From positions 81,694,716-81,758,715 of the forward strand of contig OY720642.1 in the NCBI GenBank assembly GCA_963169105.1: a stretch of 64,000 nucleotides of DNA, given 5' to 3'. The stretch comes from Ceriagrion tenellum (taxonomy: Eukaryota; Arthropoda; Insecta; Odonata; Coenagrionidae). This document shows, piece after piece, positions 43,350 through 55,681 of this stretch (within the stretch, counting starts at the first letter, position 1; each line of letters begins with the position of its first letter). Below the pieces are notes generated by a model. The model made no database searches. It saw nothing but the letters and a program-made list of their open reading frames with translations, and was not told where the DNA came from. The translations under genes and the position numbers were made by a program.

Positions 43350-45295
43350 AACCGGAACGAATCAGTTTGGTTGCCTTTATGTAAGTCTTATTGCTTTATC
43401 CTCTTGAGGCCCGGGGAAAAAAGACTTTAATACCAAGTGAAGTCGAACGTACTGATATAAGTACATGGCAAATCTCATATTTTTTATTTCTAACTCATAT
43501 TTATGTGGATAAATTACCATGTATCAAAAATAAAATCAAGTGAGAGTCGAAAAACATGAAAAATAATTTTCTGAACTCAAAAGTGGTAAGATAAAAATGT
43601 CAATTTGAAGGATATTCGGTCTCTGCGACTAAGTATTTCATCTTTCTTTCGGACTCAAATGCAGTCACATCTTATGTCCTTCAATGAGGACATCAGGTCT
43701 CGGGAGGTTATCTTTTCAAAGAGCCGTGTGTTTTAATTTCAAATTATTAGGGCCAAAATGATTCTATACATTGTCGGATGATATAAGAGATACAATTAGT
43801 TTATCATCATTTTTTTACAGGGTGAAAAGATGGCTAGTCGATACAGAAGATCCTGATATGTTTTTTTGTCAATATTTACTGTTATCAATCATTATAATAT
43901 GTTTGCACGACAGGTTGAGATTTAAAGATTTTTATCCTTGTCATTTTATACCTATGTTACATATTTTTGTTTCGGTATAATTCATTTCGAATTTATTCTT
44001 ACTGATAAATTGTTTTTTTGAGGTATCCCAAATACAGGCAAAACCTAAAGGGATCCATAATTTATCCTTTATGGAAAAGCAAATAGTACATATAATCAGT
44101 AAAAAAATCATTGAAAATATCTATCAGAAAATTGTGTATTTCATTGATGAAATTGCCATGGGAATATTAGTTTTATTTATGTAAGCACGTGAAAATTTGG
44201 GACATTAAATTCAATACTTAGTACCTTCCAATTCATATCCGTTTACTTACCCTGTGAAATGTTGAACGGTTAATAAAAATCATACAGAGATGCGGCTAAC
44301 CTTTCTACCTGTCGAGCAATCTATGCATGTGCCATATTCATCGCGAAACAAGAAATTTTATCCTTCTCCTTTTAGCTGTCTAATTACTTATTTTATGCTC
44401 ATTAGTCACTCGAAGTATCATTGTAGAGTTCATGCTGGTAAAATGTTTTTTTTACGTCGTTGTTCAAGATCAGCACCAAATTTTATGAATTGTTATTTTT
44501 TCTGTCTTTTAACCGGAGGTCAGTTGGTGTATCCCAAAGTTGTAAGAAGCTTGGGACACCGCAAAATCCTAACGCCCTTTTTTTCAATTTTTTGTTTGAT
44601 TTTTTTGTTGCTTCAGTACGCCCACTCATGAATGAAAGACCTCTTCACCATTGTTGAAAATGGAGCCGAGGTTTACCTATCTGAAGCGCGGGGGCTCTCT
44701 TCTGCTCTTATACTCTCTTCTTCACCTGGTAAAAACCTTGGCATCAGAGGTTTGCCATTCGCCCGGAATGCCGGATCGAAAATGTTCGCCAACCTCGTCG
44801 GCCGAGGGATTTACCCGCCAGACAAATTAGTACCTGCAAAGGTCTCAATTTCGGGCGCAAAAAAAAAATACAAACCTTTTTTTCCTTTCATTTTTTCTTT
44901 CTCCGCCAAGCTCGCTCTCCCTCCCCCTTTGCAACCTCCCACCTCCCTTTCTACGGGTCTGCCCTGCTGCACCTCTCCTCTCCCTCTTCACCCCTCCTCA
45001 GACGGGAGGTGAGGGGCTAGTCCCCCATCCCGCGGCGAGGTGCGCTTCGATCTGTCGCCGGGGAAGGCACAGACTTTTGCTCCCTTGTGTACGCACGCGG
45101 TTGGGGAGTCTGGAAGAGGGAGGCAGATCGGGGGAAAGGGAAGGTGGGGAGGGTTAAGAGGGGGGGTTTCGTAGTGAGTGGAGGGGCGAAAAGCGGTGGG
45201 TCCTTTTTTTATTTCGGTCGGGAGATGAGGGTAGGAGGCTGAGCGAAAAATCAGAAGTTTCCACGACGGGTTAAGTTCAGAGGACGGGCCCATTG
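43350..45295. other. No recognisable gene
   Basis: AT-rich to 44640, with frames up to 113 codons lacking motifs. Then a GC-rich patch at about 44880-45300, with CCTCCCACCTCCC on one side and GGGAGGCAGATCGGGGG on the other, is spanned by compositional frames on both strands. Confidence 0.4.
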
Positions 45296-45299
45296 GGAT

Positions 45300-45975
45300 T
45301 CGGGTTGGTGCGTGGTAGGTGGAGGGCTGGCTTCCCACCTCAAGAGCCCGGGCTCGAAGCTTAGAAATGATTTTTTTCCGGTGGAATCTCAATCTCACAT
45401 TTGAGGTCCATGCAAAGAGTGCTTCAAGTTGGATCTTTTGCGTTGAATAAGTTGATCCTTTGGCCCCTTACCTGGTAGACGTGGTGAATTGCGTCCAAGA
45501 AAATAGCACTGTTCACAGAAATGCAGCCAATTTTTAAAAACGTCCTGTGTCATTTGGCGCAGGTAATCACATGAACGAAGAATGCTTGATGATGACCTGT
45601 GTCAACCTTATGATCGTGAAACAATTTACACCATTCAGTTTTTTTCTAACCAATTCCGTGTATTTGCGGTAGAGTGCAGGGTTCTCTTCATAAGAGCCCG
45701 GGTTCGAATCTCGAGAGTGATTTTTTTTCGGTGGAATCCCAATCTCACATATGAGGTCCATGTCTCGAGGGCTTCAAGTTGGATCACTCTCGTTAAAAAT
45801 GTTGATCCCATGCCGCCTTCCTTGGCAGACGTGGTGAAGTGCGCCCAAGAAATTAGCTCAGTTGACAGAATTGCAGCCAATTAAAAAAAAGGCTAATGTC
45901 GTTTGGGGAAGGTAATCACATGAACGAAGAATGTTTGATGGTGACTTGTGCATCAACCATACGATCGTGAAAAAA
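45300..45975 (+). repeat. Tandem pair of tRNA-derived SINE-like units
   Basis: Two ~280-bp blocks. The first runs from AAGAGCCCGGGCTCGAAG (45343), the second from AAGAGCCCGGGTTCGAATCT (45692). Both continue through TTTTCCGGTGGAATC or TTTTCGGTGGAATC, GAGGTCCATG, GCTTCAAGTTGGATC, then AGACGTGGTGAA, and end in GGTAATCACATGAACGAAGAATG. The offset is about 350 bp. The second has a good B-box and an A-box-like GCGGTAGAGTGC at 45667. Frames through the unit are not genes. Confidence 0.75.
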
Positions 45976-45979
45976 AATT

Positions 45980-46475
45980 GTTGCTGAGTTGTTTGCTTTA
46001 TATAATTTTTTGAGACACTTAATTTTGATTAAAATTTCCGAATCATAGTAATAACAAATAGAACATAGCAATAAAAAATAACGTTATGTAAACGCTATAT
46101 TTCCTTGATTTGAGCCAAGGGTGCATATTTTGTCGCAAGCATGTCCGTGGGTCATCCTCTCCGTTTCATAGTTATTAGAATAATGTCAGTTCACAAATTA
46201 ATGATTGTGATGTTTATTCATGATTTTTTTTTCTTTCAGGTGAGTCCTATCTTCACTACTGTTTTGACATTTGGTTCTACGTAACAGTTTAAAAGGTAAG
46301 GTTTTGATTTGTTTGCGGTTCGCAATGTGACATTGATAATCATAGGCTAGTCTGGTTTTACCCTGATGGCCATCCAACATACTCCAACAAGTATTTTTTA
46401 TCATAGTTTAAGAGCGGGTGATAGACGGCCTCAATTCTCAAAAGATTTAGTCTTGACTTAGTGGGAGGAATCAAT
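45980..46475. other. No recognisable feature
   Basis: AT-rich spacer. Confidence 0.4.
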
Positions 46476-46476
46476 G

Positions 46477-46776
46477 TTAACCCTTTTACTGCCAGGCTCT
46501 GTGAACGGGTAAATGCTAAAAATGCCAGGCCTTTTTTATGACTGTGTACCTCTTTAGTATAAAATTTATTTTAAAAGTTTTTATAACATTTGAAAGCCTA
46601 ATTTTTTGTTATCTCCTCAATTTCATTCGGCATGTTATGCGATTTAATTGTGCTGTTTATATTGATTTTTATCAAGAAAACTAACATTTAAATTTACATT
46701 TATTCATAAAAAATTCGGCCGATATGTCGGCGAATGGCATTTTTCGCACATACCCTGTGGCACCCCTAAGGGTTAT
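46477..46776 (+). mobile_element. TTAA MITE, family 3 (TTAACCCTTTTACTGCC)
   Basis: Starts TTAACCCTTTTACTGCCAGG and ends GGCACCCCTAAGGGTTAT, imperfect inverted repeats with TTAA and TTAT at the outer edges. 300 bp, AT-rich interior with GGCCGATATGTCGGCG near 46718. Fits the piggyBac-like MITE pattern. Confidence 0.65.
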
Positions 46777-46860
46777 AGCAAACACAGTCCGCAATTTTGC
46801 CCTGGATTTTTAATTCTACGATGCCATTTAGCCCTTGGAGACCTACGCTAAAATTTTCTT

Positions 46861-46900
46861 GTCCCTGAAGACGACTCTGCGAGCTGAAACGGTCGTAGAA
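46861..46900 (+). ncRNA. Candidate hammerhead motif, weak stem I
   Basis: CTGAAGA is at 46865-46871, followed by a stem-loop with CTC/GAG pairs, GAAA at 46886-46889, a short ACGGT stem III, and C at position 17. Core bases are intact. Stem I pairs poorly. It lies within a minus-strand frame of 153 codons (46766-47227) that has no motif. Confidence 0.35.
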
Positions 46901-46904
46901 TTTA

Positions 46905-49030
46905 AGCTCCTGAGGAAAAGTGCGTATTGTGTTTGGTTTAATAGAAGCAGATTGGCTGAAGATTATGAGAAAGCGGAAGATGTTGAGTAAGCGTGTGATG
47001 GGAAGAAAAAGAATGAGGTTTATGAGGAAGGTGAAGATAGTTAGGTCGCTTGCCGAGCTGGATGACGAAATTTTGTAAAGCTGTGTGGTTGCTAACGGAT
47101 TCCTGCGGTTAGAAAGACTTATAAAACTGTGTGGTTGCTTGCGGGTTCCTGTAGTTGAAAGGCTATTCTTCCTCCCCTTTAATCTACCGTAATCGGTGAA
47201 CAGGTTACGTTTAATTTCAGTTTTCAATTAATTTGAACTCTTATAATAGGTTTTTAAGCGTAGTTTGTCATTGTAAAAAACATATTAGCCGCCGGTTATG
47301 GAGGCAGCTTCAGGTCTAAGGTATTCTTTGAAGGCTACCTTCAAATGTGAAGGAATCTCGTTATAAAATTACTTTGCTCGATGTCAACCTGCGTGGGAAT
47401 CCTGGAATACGGGTCCCTTCATCAAAATCCTCCCCCAGGAAACGCGTGGAAAAAGTTAATCTAAAATCCGAAACTTTTGCGGTTAATATTCGTGATGGAC
47501 AACTTCATCTTTTGCATTTCACTTTAAAACACCAATGTTTCTTCTCCTATCTCCGGAAATACTCTTGGCTAACAAAGTACGGAGGAGTTGGAAAAATATC
47601 AATTTGGCTAACGTTCCCCTTATTTGTAATACGTATCTTGTATAATCCAAAACACTAGCGAAATATTTGCGGCGCTATATTCAAGTAACTAGGATATGTC
47701 AAAAAAATTGTAGGAGAGAGAGGAAGATTTACCTCTGTTCTTTTCCCCTCCATTTCCCTATTCCATTTGCACGGTTATTGTCCAAACACTCCATGTTACT
47801 AGCTTCTGTGGCGCCTCTCTGGGTAGCATGTAGAAATACGAAAAATACGAAATAAAAATACGAACATGACAGTTTTTTTCCACCTATTTTCAATAATTTA
47901 GCGTGGCCCAATTGGGCATCACCGGAAGCTTGCCTTAGGGCAGTATGCGGTGGTGGACGGGACAGACTATATGGAGAGATGGGAAGATCAGGGTTTTGTG
48001 GTCTTGCCTTTTGCGAAGCGAGATCGAAATTAAAGGGGTATTTGGGAGGGATGAATGGAATAGTGTGTGTTCGCTTGAGGAGGGCGAAGGAATGGGGAGC
48101 GAGCGATTGTAATAACCGGCGAGGGTTTTCAGGGACAGGAGGGGTAGGATAAGCTGGAGATCTCCTCGGCGAGACTTCGGAGGACGGACGGATGATATTG
48201 GGAGGCCATAACTATTGAAGGGTGGGAAGTAAATGTTAAGAGAAGTGGAGGCAAATATGCTGCCGGGGGACTTGTTTTATTGGACCTCCCAGCAAATAAT
48301 TCATTGTCTGTGCCTAAACCCTGAGAACATTTGTATCTTCCTTTCTAATCTAGGAAAAGTTTCCCTGGAAGTGGTATTTGTGTGATACAGCTGATTTGTA
48401 CTCGGCTTGTACACGACTAGGACATCTACGGATCTTCTATTTAAGCCACCTCCAGCATTTTGGATCGGGGTGATACCATATCAGGCGTGCAATATACGTA
48501 CCACAGTTATAGTTCTTATATAACGCTGTTCCCTGTGCATTAACGGCCAGTTGCAGGAACGACACACATGCATTCTATTAAGTTATGGGATCCATGAGCC
48601 ATAGCAACCATTCAATAAGTGTTGCAGAAACATTCGTTAAGTTAATTGGTTTCATAACTTATGGCGTGGAGTCATGAGTTCCATAAGTAGCCAAGGTGGC
48701 GGAGGCGCAATGAACCGCTTGGAGACTTAATTACTTGATAAAAAGTAGTTTCTTGACCAATAATCAGTTAATTTTCTCTTACTGACTGATTATTATGTGC
48801 ATTAGCAATTATTCATGGGCAAAACTTTCATAAATTTTATCCGGCGGTAGAAGATTAGATCGAATATTGGATATTTTGCGCTATTAACTATTGGTAAATA
48901 AGTTATGTAACTAGTAGATGTGTTTCTGCGACCCGAATATATTTATGAGATCTATAAATTTATGGATCTCATAACTATTGATTCCACAAGCGTAGGATGT
49001 CATCAAAATATCTGTACCGGTAGAAAAATT
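46905..49030. other. No gene; small repeats and palindromes
   Basis: AAACTGTGTGGTTGCT-type words are duplicated at about 47076 and 47127. 47930-48280 is purine-rich. 48540-48980 has several TTATG/CATAA words and a near-palindrome at 48944-48973, ATGAGATCTATAAATTTATG then GATCTCAT. Confidence 0.4.
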
Positions 49031-49035
49031 GTTCA

Positions 49036-49525
49036 TTAACCCTCTATGGACAGAATTATGAAATATCAGCATGGATAAAATACTGTTATATTTCTTTTAC
49101 AAGGTGCTATTTATGCATTAAAAATGCAATTGATTTGATAATAACATTAATTTTGAAATGTGGTGTATTTGTATGGTATGTATTTAATTTAAAATGGTAC
49201 TTTACATTGTAATATTTACCCATGGCTTACTTCAAATTACCTTCATAACTTTTCTTTTTTTAAACTTTCCCAATTTTCTTCATGTGACAGGTGTAACTAT
49301 CAATTTCAGAGCTCCACCAGGCACGCCATCGTCAGTGAATAGCGTTTTACTATCATCTACTCAAGTTATTTAACGAACCGTCGGAAGAGAGGCAGCTTTC
49401 CACACAACCCAAAGCGTTACGAGTCTGTCTTGTGCAGCAACTAAATGGAAAAGCCTCTTAGAGAGCAGATATTTCAATGACATTAAAACGTAACAAATTT
49501 GAATCGCTTGTTCACAGAGGGTTAA
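49036..49525 (+). mobile_element. TTAA MITE family 1, copy 3
   Basis: Starts TTAACCCTCTATGGACAG and ends TTCACAGAGGGTTAA. Intact length is about 490 bp. It shares TGAAATATCAGCATG, CACCAGGCACGCCATCGTCA and CTCTTAGAGAGCAGATATTT with copies at 6027 and 40678. The best example for defining the family ends. Confidence 0.85.
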
Positions 49526-49529
49526 AATA

Positions 49530-50295
49530 TTATTACTCCTTAACACCCGTCATTCTCATTTGTCCATATGAATGGGTGCGCATTACGCATTCATTCTGAC
49601 TTACACAGTAGGGGTCAATCCTTCAGTTCCGGATCGCTGTGGAGGTCTGAATTTGCTGACATAGCCGCAGGTCAATTAGCGTCTCCGTCGTGTTCGCCCC
49701 TCCTACTCGGGGCAATGAGAGTCGTTACGACAACAGACATCCCGCGCTGGCTTACGGGACAACTTGGCCATGAGACGAATGCAATCCGGCGGATGACCGT
49801 CCTTATGAATAACAGCATAATCCCTTCCCCTGCGCGCGCATCTGTTGAGTGCCCTTGCGATGCCTACCCCTTGTCAGACCCTCATCCCTTATCCTTTCAA
49901 TGCCACCCGTGTCGACTTCCTCCCCCGATCGCAGTAACAGCAAGATAGGACGTCTGCTTGGAGGGCGGCAAGTTTAGCACAGCTGCGGTTGATGTGCATT
50001 TCTAGTGTCGCGTATCGATTCAACTCATGTATCGACAAAGATGCTATCTATCGCATAGTGTGTATCGTCAATTAAAAAGATCGAGTCCGTTGAGTTTTGG
50101 ATGCTGTATCTTCAAGTAGGGTCAACCGATTTTGACGTAACAAAATGCATTTGATAGAATAATTATTTCTACGTTTACTGATGCATTTAGGAAGTTTTTC
50201 CTATCCTTATCTGCACTTAGTTCTTCTGCCCCGAAGGAAACAATGGTACCAATTGCATCTGGTATTGCGAAATTTCCTTTACCTATCTCGGAAGT
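49530..50295. other. No recognisable gene
   Basis: The 126-codon frame at 49568-49948 has no motif. 49990-50050 has several TATCGA words like the 6.6-7.3 kb array. Confidence 0.35.
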
Positions 50296-50299
50296 ATAT

Positions 50300-50870
50300 A
50301 CTATCACGTGGGACGGAAGAAGTGCAACGGACATCAAGCGGAGAATAGCTCAAGCTAGGATGGCGTTCATGGGAAGAAGACAACTGCTGTACTCTAAGAA
50401 GATAGGACTGTAGGATATATACAAACCACGGAACGAACAGTATGTGAAAACATTCGTGTATAGCGTAGCATTCTACGGATCGGAAGCGTTGACCATTGGA
50501 AAAGTTGGCCAGAAAATAATAGAAGCCTTCGAAACATGGTGCTGGAGGAGGATGCTGAAGATAAAATGGACGGACAAAATGAGAAATAATAAAGTTTACA
50601 GAAGAGTTGAAGATGAAAGGACTATATGGAACACCATACAGAAAAGAAAAACCTGATGGATTGGACACACGAGACACAATGGGTTTGTGAAGAACATAAT
50701 TGAAGGAAAAATAAGGGGAAAAGTCCCCAGAGGAAGACTCGGGAATAATTTCATTGACCCAATAAAGAGGAAAGTACATAGGAAAAGATCCCAAGAGGTA
50801 AAGGAACTACTATTAGATAGGTAAAGGTGGAGAGCTGCAGTCAAAATCTTAGGATTGAACAACTAATGAT
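50300..50870 (+). mobile_element. RTE-like LINE relic, C-terminal part (best copy)
   Basis: Reads RIAQARMAFMGRRQLLYSKK, YSVAFYGSEALTIGK, IEAFETWCWRRMLKIKW, then EDERTIWNTIQKRK. After a stop it reads WIGHT.RHNGFVKNIIEGKI, then RGRLGNNFIDPIKRKVHR. This is the post-RT C-terminal region shared by many animal RTE-type LINEs (YG.E.WT, EAFE.W.WRRM, WIGH.LRH, GRGR). It ends with a GATGATG-type tail. Two in-frame stops; 5' truncated. RTE is my best clade assignment from this region alone. Confidence 0.85.
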
Positions 50871-50874
50871 GATG

Positions 50875-51535
50875 CATACGTAATATCGCATGGCAGTGTG
50901 GATCAATATCTCATCACGATGTCTCCTCCTGAAAAGTACAATTCGAAGCATCGCAATATCGCCCCGTCTCTGCTGTGCTCTGCCAGACGTCGAAGTGTCC
51001 GAGGGGTTGGTTTGGCGAACGGAGGCGCCCCTCGCCCTCCCTCTTCGCTTTCAACGCGTAGGGAGCGACGGGGGATGGATTTGGGAAGAGTGACTTCGGG
51101 GAAGACTGGTGTACGTGGGGAGGGAAGAGTGGGGCTTTTAATCTCTCCGGGGCATCGCCGCAGATGTTCGCTGCGAGTGGCGGAGAGAGGGGATCGGGAG
51201 TTGAGTGGATTGGCGTGCTGGTCTGATGACGGCCAAGGATGACTGACGTGCCCTTAGGACGGAGAGTCTAGAGGGAGACGGGGAGATAGCCCGCCTCCTG
51301 GGCTGACGGTGAGGATGTGATACGGGTTGTCCCGGCGTATATGAGGCAGTCATTGGGGAAAGGGTCTTGCTTTTTTTTAATCATACATTTTTTGTATCTT
51401 TGAACGTATTTTTTGTCATTGCTTGGACACATCTAAATTATTCTCCAGTGATTCGTTGGGATGTTTGTGAATTGTAAAAATGAGAGATTAGTTCCATAGT
51501 TTGAGGCTCAACTATGTGGAAGTTGAATGTCACAA
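50875..51535. other. GC-rich patch
   Basis: 50960-51350 is GC- and CpG-rich with frames on both strands and no motif. Confidence 0.4.
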
Positions 51536-51537
51536 AT

Positions 51538-51673
51538 GAATAAGTAGCTTTGTTTCCATCCACAGATTTATTTTCCTGGTACAACATCGGTGTCATCATC
51601 AGAATCCTGATGATGACACCGATGGTATACCAGGAAAATAAATCTGCGGAAGGAAACAAAGTTACTTTTTCAT
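51538..51673. repeat. Foldback with hammerhead-derived centre lacking stem II
   Basis: Arms of about 66 bp (51538-51603 and 51605-51673) are reverse complements. On both strands the centre reads CTGATGATGACACCGATG. CTGATGA is intact, but stem II is missing and GAAA is replaced, so it cannot be a working hammerhead. Confidence 0.8.
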
Positions 51674-51679
51674 TAGTGA

Positions 51680-52190
51680 GAACTTAGTATTTCCCTCTTG
51701 AAATATATACGTGATGGTTGGCGAATTAATATTTGAAATTTAGACATAATTAAAGGAAAGTAACTTTGTAATATTTCGCACTTTTATATTACTTTATCTC
51801 TGATGTCGATGTTGTAAGCATCGAAACCGCTCAGTCGCATTTAAGTAGGAAAACAGTGTTGAATATCACCTAGTTATTTTTATTTAATTTTCTCTAGAAA
51901 TATGGCCCCAATGGGATGGATTATAGCCCCAAAAACGGATTAAACCCCGTGGGAGATTCCGAAACAGTGGCCAAGAGAAATAGTTTTTAAATATTTGCCT
52001 GACAAACGCTTGAGACCAAACAAAGATTGATTTTTAAAATTCTGCTGATATTAATGATGACGTGAATTTACCTCTGATTAAGTTTGTTTAAAGGCTTAAT
52101 TCGTTGAAATGTGTTACGAACCATGACGTTTAAATTGTACTACTGAACGTTGCTTAGTTTAACTGATGATTAATTGAAGATATTGCGTAA
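51680..52190. other. No recognisable feature
   Basis: Ordinary AT-rich sequence. Confidence 0.4.
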
Positions 52191-52194
52191 TTGT

Positions 52195-52305
52195 ATTCTT
52201 TTATACTATCCTTTTATACTCTGGGGACTTTTCCCTCTATGTTGCCTTCAATTATATTCTTCACAAACCCATTGCGTCTCAGGGTGGGTCCATGTAACGT
52301 GGGAA
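52195..52305 (-). mobile_element. RTE-like LINE fragment
   Basis: The reverse complement contains CTGAGACGCAATGGGTTTGT, then AATATAATTGAAGGCAACAT and GGGAAAAGTCCCCAGAG. It matches the NGFVKNIIEG..GKVPR segment of the copy at 50300-50870. About 85 bp survive. Confidence 0.8.
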
Positions 52306-52309
52306 TTAT

Positions 52310-53250
52310 GGTCGCTTTGATTGTTAAACTGAATAATTTCGATGGTCTTAAGATAAGCTATGTGGAAATTCCTTTTTTAAGTGAATAAAAAATGTATCTT
52401 TCGCTATGATATAAAAAAACTGCATAGTTTGCTGTTTCAATTCTACGACGGTGTGTTACGAATTCTGCTGTAAAACAACTCGAATGACTTGTAATTCGAT
52501 GCCTGAATAAATATGCTGCATTACCGTATCGATTGGACTACATGACACTCGCTCACATTTGGAATGCCTGTGTACTATACACGGTCGGGGCTTTTTGTAG
52601 ACTAGTTTCGCGATAAAAAGGGCTCTTTGACGACATCACTCTATTCTAGTGAGAATATGAATTGGTCAGACGTGGCTTTTGTGAGTCAGTGTGCGCAAAT
52701 GGCCACGTTTATTTTAATTCGTGACGGTCATCAGAGAGAAAATGAGTTGTGAAACTCATTTGCGTGGATTTCTGAGTCCTATTGAAATAAATTACAAGCC
52801 GATCGGTTTTCCCCAAGAGTCGAATGAGTTCTATCAAATGTCAGGATTAATTTTTTCACATACGGTAGTATTGTACAATTTTATGGTATAGTAAGAGAGA
52901 TTTAAAGATAAAAAATACCTTGCCATGACAAGGCTGACGAAACGATCTCTAGTTTTTATAGAGTGTAACCCATTCAGTTCATAGAAAGGAAATTCGGAGA
53001 AAACACTGTTGCCGAAATTACGCTCCGAGTGTTCGTCTGAAAGCCAACGTAGATAATCATTTATAACTCCGCGCCGTATTCTGTCAATTTACTATAAGTT
53101 TACATATTAGCTTCTTCGAAAACTCTTAGATTTGCATTTAGTACGTGGAAATAGTGCCAATTTAATTTTGCTGCTCTAATGGGAAACATTTCTACCGACG
53201 GCCACATGGAAATTAGCGTAGGAAACGAACATCAATGAGAAGCAATACTG
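52310..53250. other. No recognisable feature
   Basis: No frame over 60 codons and no repeat noticed. Confidence 0.4.
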
Positions 53251-53255
53251 CCACC

Positions 53256-53835
53256 TTAAGGTAGTTTGAGCGAAATACCATTTCACCAAGAAATCAATGA
53301 ATTTATTTTCATTGTAAGTAAAAGTGTCGTACTCCTCCAAAGATACCAAAATATCAGCCCCTTACTGCACTACTATCCGAGGTTTTTGACAAAATATACC
53401 AGCCCTGATACTTGAGAAATGGTGCGTGTGTGCAATCCAGAGATATTTTATGGATACAATGTAGAATTTATAGCATCTGTATCTCGTGTAAAAATTAACA
53501 GTATTTAGTTTATATGTTTTCTCAACTATTTGAAAATGAATATTTGATCATATATATCATATCACATACAGTTACCGCAATCATTTTTTCAGAATCGCAA
53601 AATACCTTCCGTTGTGAAGGAGTTTTTAGACGTACTGTGTGAAAAAATGAGTCAAACTAAAGACTAATGTAGACATTTGTATTAGTTTACTTAGGTTTTA
53701 TATCATAAAGTATATTATCGCACTATTAGGAATGAAATATTTAATTCATGTGTCCTACAGCTGATGAAATGGAAACGTATAATTCGACTTTGGTCTCCAT
53801 TATGATAAAGGAACTCTCTTACTCAATCTGTTATA
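53256..53835 (+). mobile_element. TTAA MITE family 2, copy E
   Basis: Starts TTAAGGTAGTTTGAGCGAAA, then AGAAATCAATGAATTT. Carries CCAAAATATCAGCCCCTTAC and ends GGAACTCTCTTACTCAATCT. 580 bp. Its left end is among the best preserved. Confidence 0.85.
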
Positions 53836-53839
53836 AATT

Positions 53840-54700
53840 GGAACGGATCATATTTTTTCTTTTTTTCTTCATTCCCTCAACATGCAAGTATCCTAGCCGT
53901 TTATGCCTTGTGTGTAAGCATGCTAGGGCAACAGCGTTGACATTTACACAATCTTTACCTGCCTCAGGATTGTACATACCTTCAATATTTGTATTAGTAG
54001 CCAATTTATTCACGGTTCATGCACCGCCAATGCGTTTAATTGCGCTAACATTTGCACCTCATCTGATTATTTGCGCCAAATTCTTGCGTCATTGGTGCGA
54101 GGGGTGTATTCTTTTTTTTCGGCCGATCGTGTTTATTTTCTGCCCCGGCAATATTTTGAATTTTAGATGCCGGTGGGACCCTCGGCGCGGCATAAATGAG
54201 ATTTCACCCCTCCTCATTCAACGCCCCCGCATCGATGTGATCCCGTTTATTGATTATCGGGAAGATTCAGAATTCTCGCGCTTGGCTGGTTTGGAAGGGG
54301 GAGAAAGAATATTTTCAGCTCGCTGTAACGCCATTACGAGAAGGAAAACTTAAGGAGATGAAAGGAGTACGATGAACGAGCGAGCTTCCCGTAAGGGAAC
54401 GAAATGAAACTGTTCTCTTCCTGTATTTTTCGGGTATTCACCGCGATGGCTGCGTCGTCATGGGAGACTAATGTGGTGGTTTCTTCGTTACTTTCCATAT
54501 CGCAGTACTACGGCCGATTCCGTGAACTTCACTCACGCCCGAAGCTGTGGCTGTTGATACCGGTCCGTTCTTTTTAATCTGCGGTGACAATGCATTCTCC
54601 CGAGACTGCTGCCTCTCAATAGTGGGGTCTAATTCGGGTAGCGTGCGAAAGTGAATTTAAAGAGGAAAGTACAGTAATACAGATGATCCATTCCAGTTTC
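53840..54700. other. No recognisable gene
   Basis: The 201-codon frame at 53748-54353 begins inside the MITE and has no motif. Hydrophobic runs reflect T-rich codons. Confidence 0.4.
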
Positions 54701-54704
54701 ATAG

Positions 54705-55250
54705 CCAAGTACAACGGATATCTTGCGGGGAATAGCCCATGCTGAGAAGGCGTTCATGGGAAAAAGACAACTACTGTGCTCAAAGAACATAGGACTACAG
54801 ACCAGGAAACGATGCGTGAAACATTTGTGTGGAGCGTGGCACTCTATGGATCGGGAGCATGGACTATTGGAAAAGCTGACCAGAAAAGACTAGAAGCCTT
54901 CGAAGCCCCAGTGTTGGAGAAGGATACTGAAGATGCAATGGACGGACGAATTAAGAAATTATGAAGTGTGCAGAAGAATGGAAGAAGAAAGGACCATATG
55001 GAACACGAAAAAGAAGAACGAGATGGATTGGACCCACCTTGAGGCGCAGTGGGTTATTTCAGGTACACAATTGAAGGCAAAATAGAGGGAAAGTCCCCAG
55101 AGGAAGACCAACGTATTAGTTCATGGATCAAATAAAGAGGAAAGTACATAGGAAGAGATTCAAGGATGTAAGGGACCTAGCATTAGATAGGGAAGGGTGG
55201 AGGGCTGCAGTCAACCAATCTTAGGGTTGAGCGACCAATGATAATACAGC
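54705..55250 (+). mobile_element. RTE-like LINE relic
   Basis: Reads FVWSVALYGSGAWTIGKADQ, then KRLEAFEA and, after frameshifts, GHMEHEK/WIGPTLR-like pieces. Ends with GGGTGGAGGGCTGCAGTCAA, then CCAATCTTAGGGTTGA, the shared 3' tail. About 540 bp, aligning with 50300-50870 and with the reverse of 62280-62720. Confidence 0.85.
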
Positions 55251-55254
55251 GATG

Positions 55255-55680
55255 GTTGGTACTCCTGACCGCTACTGTTTCGCCCGAGTTTCAACAGTTG
55301 TCTTCTGGTCGAAGTACCGGGATTGTACCTTTTATAAAGGCGGGTTTACATATGGAAATCACTTTAAAGACAGTAGCCTGACAAGTCGCTTACAATTGAC
55401 CCTTCGATGTTTAGGCACTCCATACCAGTAAGGGTCGATAGTGATGGTAATTGAACTAGGAAAATAAACTGGTTTCTATTTTGTCCAAAAGCTTTATGAA
55501 ATTCACCCGCCATGATTGAATTTCAAATGGCTAAGCACGGCATATGTGCTGATGAAAGATACTGACTCTTGGTTGTGGCTTCTTTGAAGTCCTCTTCTCC
55601 CTTGCGTTGCCATCTTTGATGGACCGCAAGGGCTTAATATCTAGTTGCCTTGTATCCACCAAAATTGCTAAGGGAATTAG
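55255..55680. other. No recognisable feature
   Basis: Ordinary sequence. Confidence 0.4.
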
Positions 55681-55681
55681 G

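Noticed and set aside
50279..50794. 171-codon minus-strand frame
   Set aside because: Antisense shadow of the RTE-like relic on the plus strand.
52715..52750. Hammerhead-like CTGATGA on the minus strand
   Set aside because: Followed by GAAT rather than GAAA, and stem I cannot be drawn.
53748..54353. 201-codon open frame
   Set aside because: Begins inside a MITE copy and has no motif. Hydrophobic residues follow T-rich sequence.
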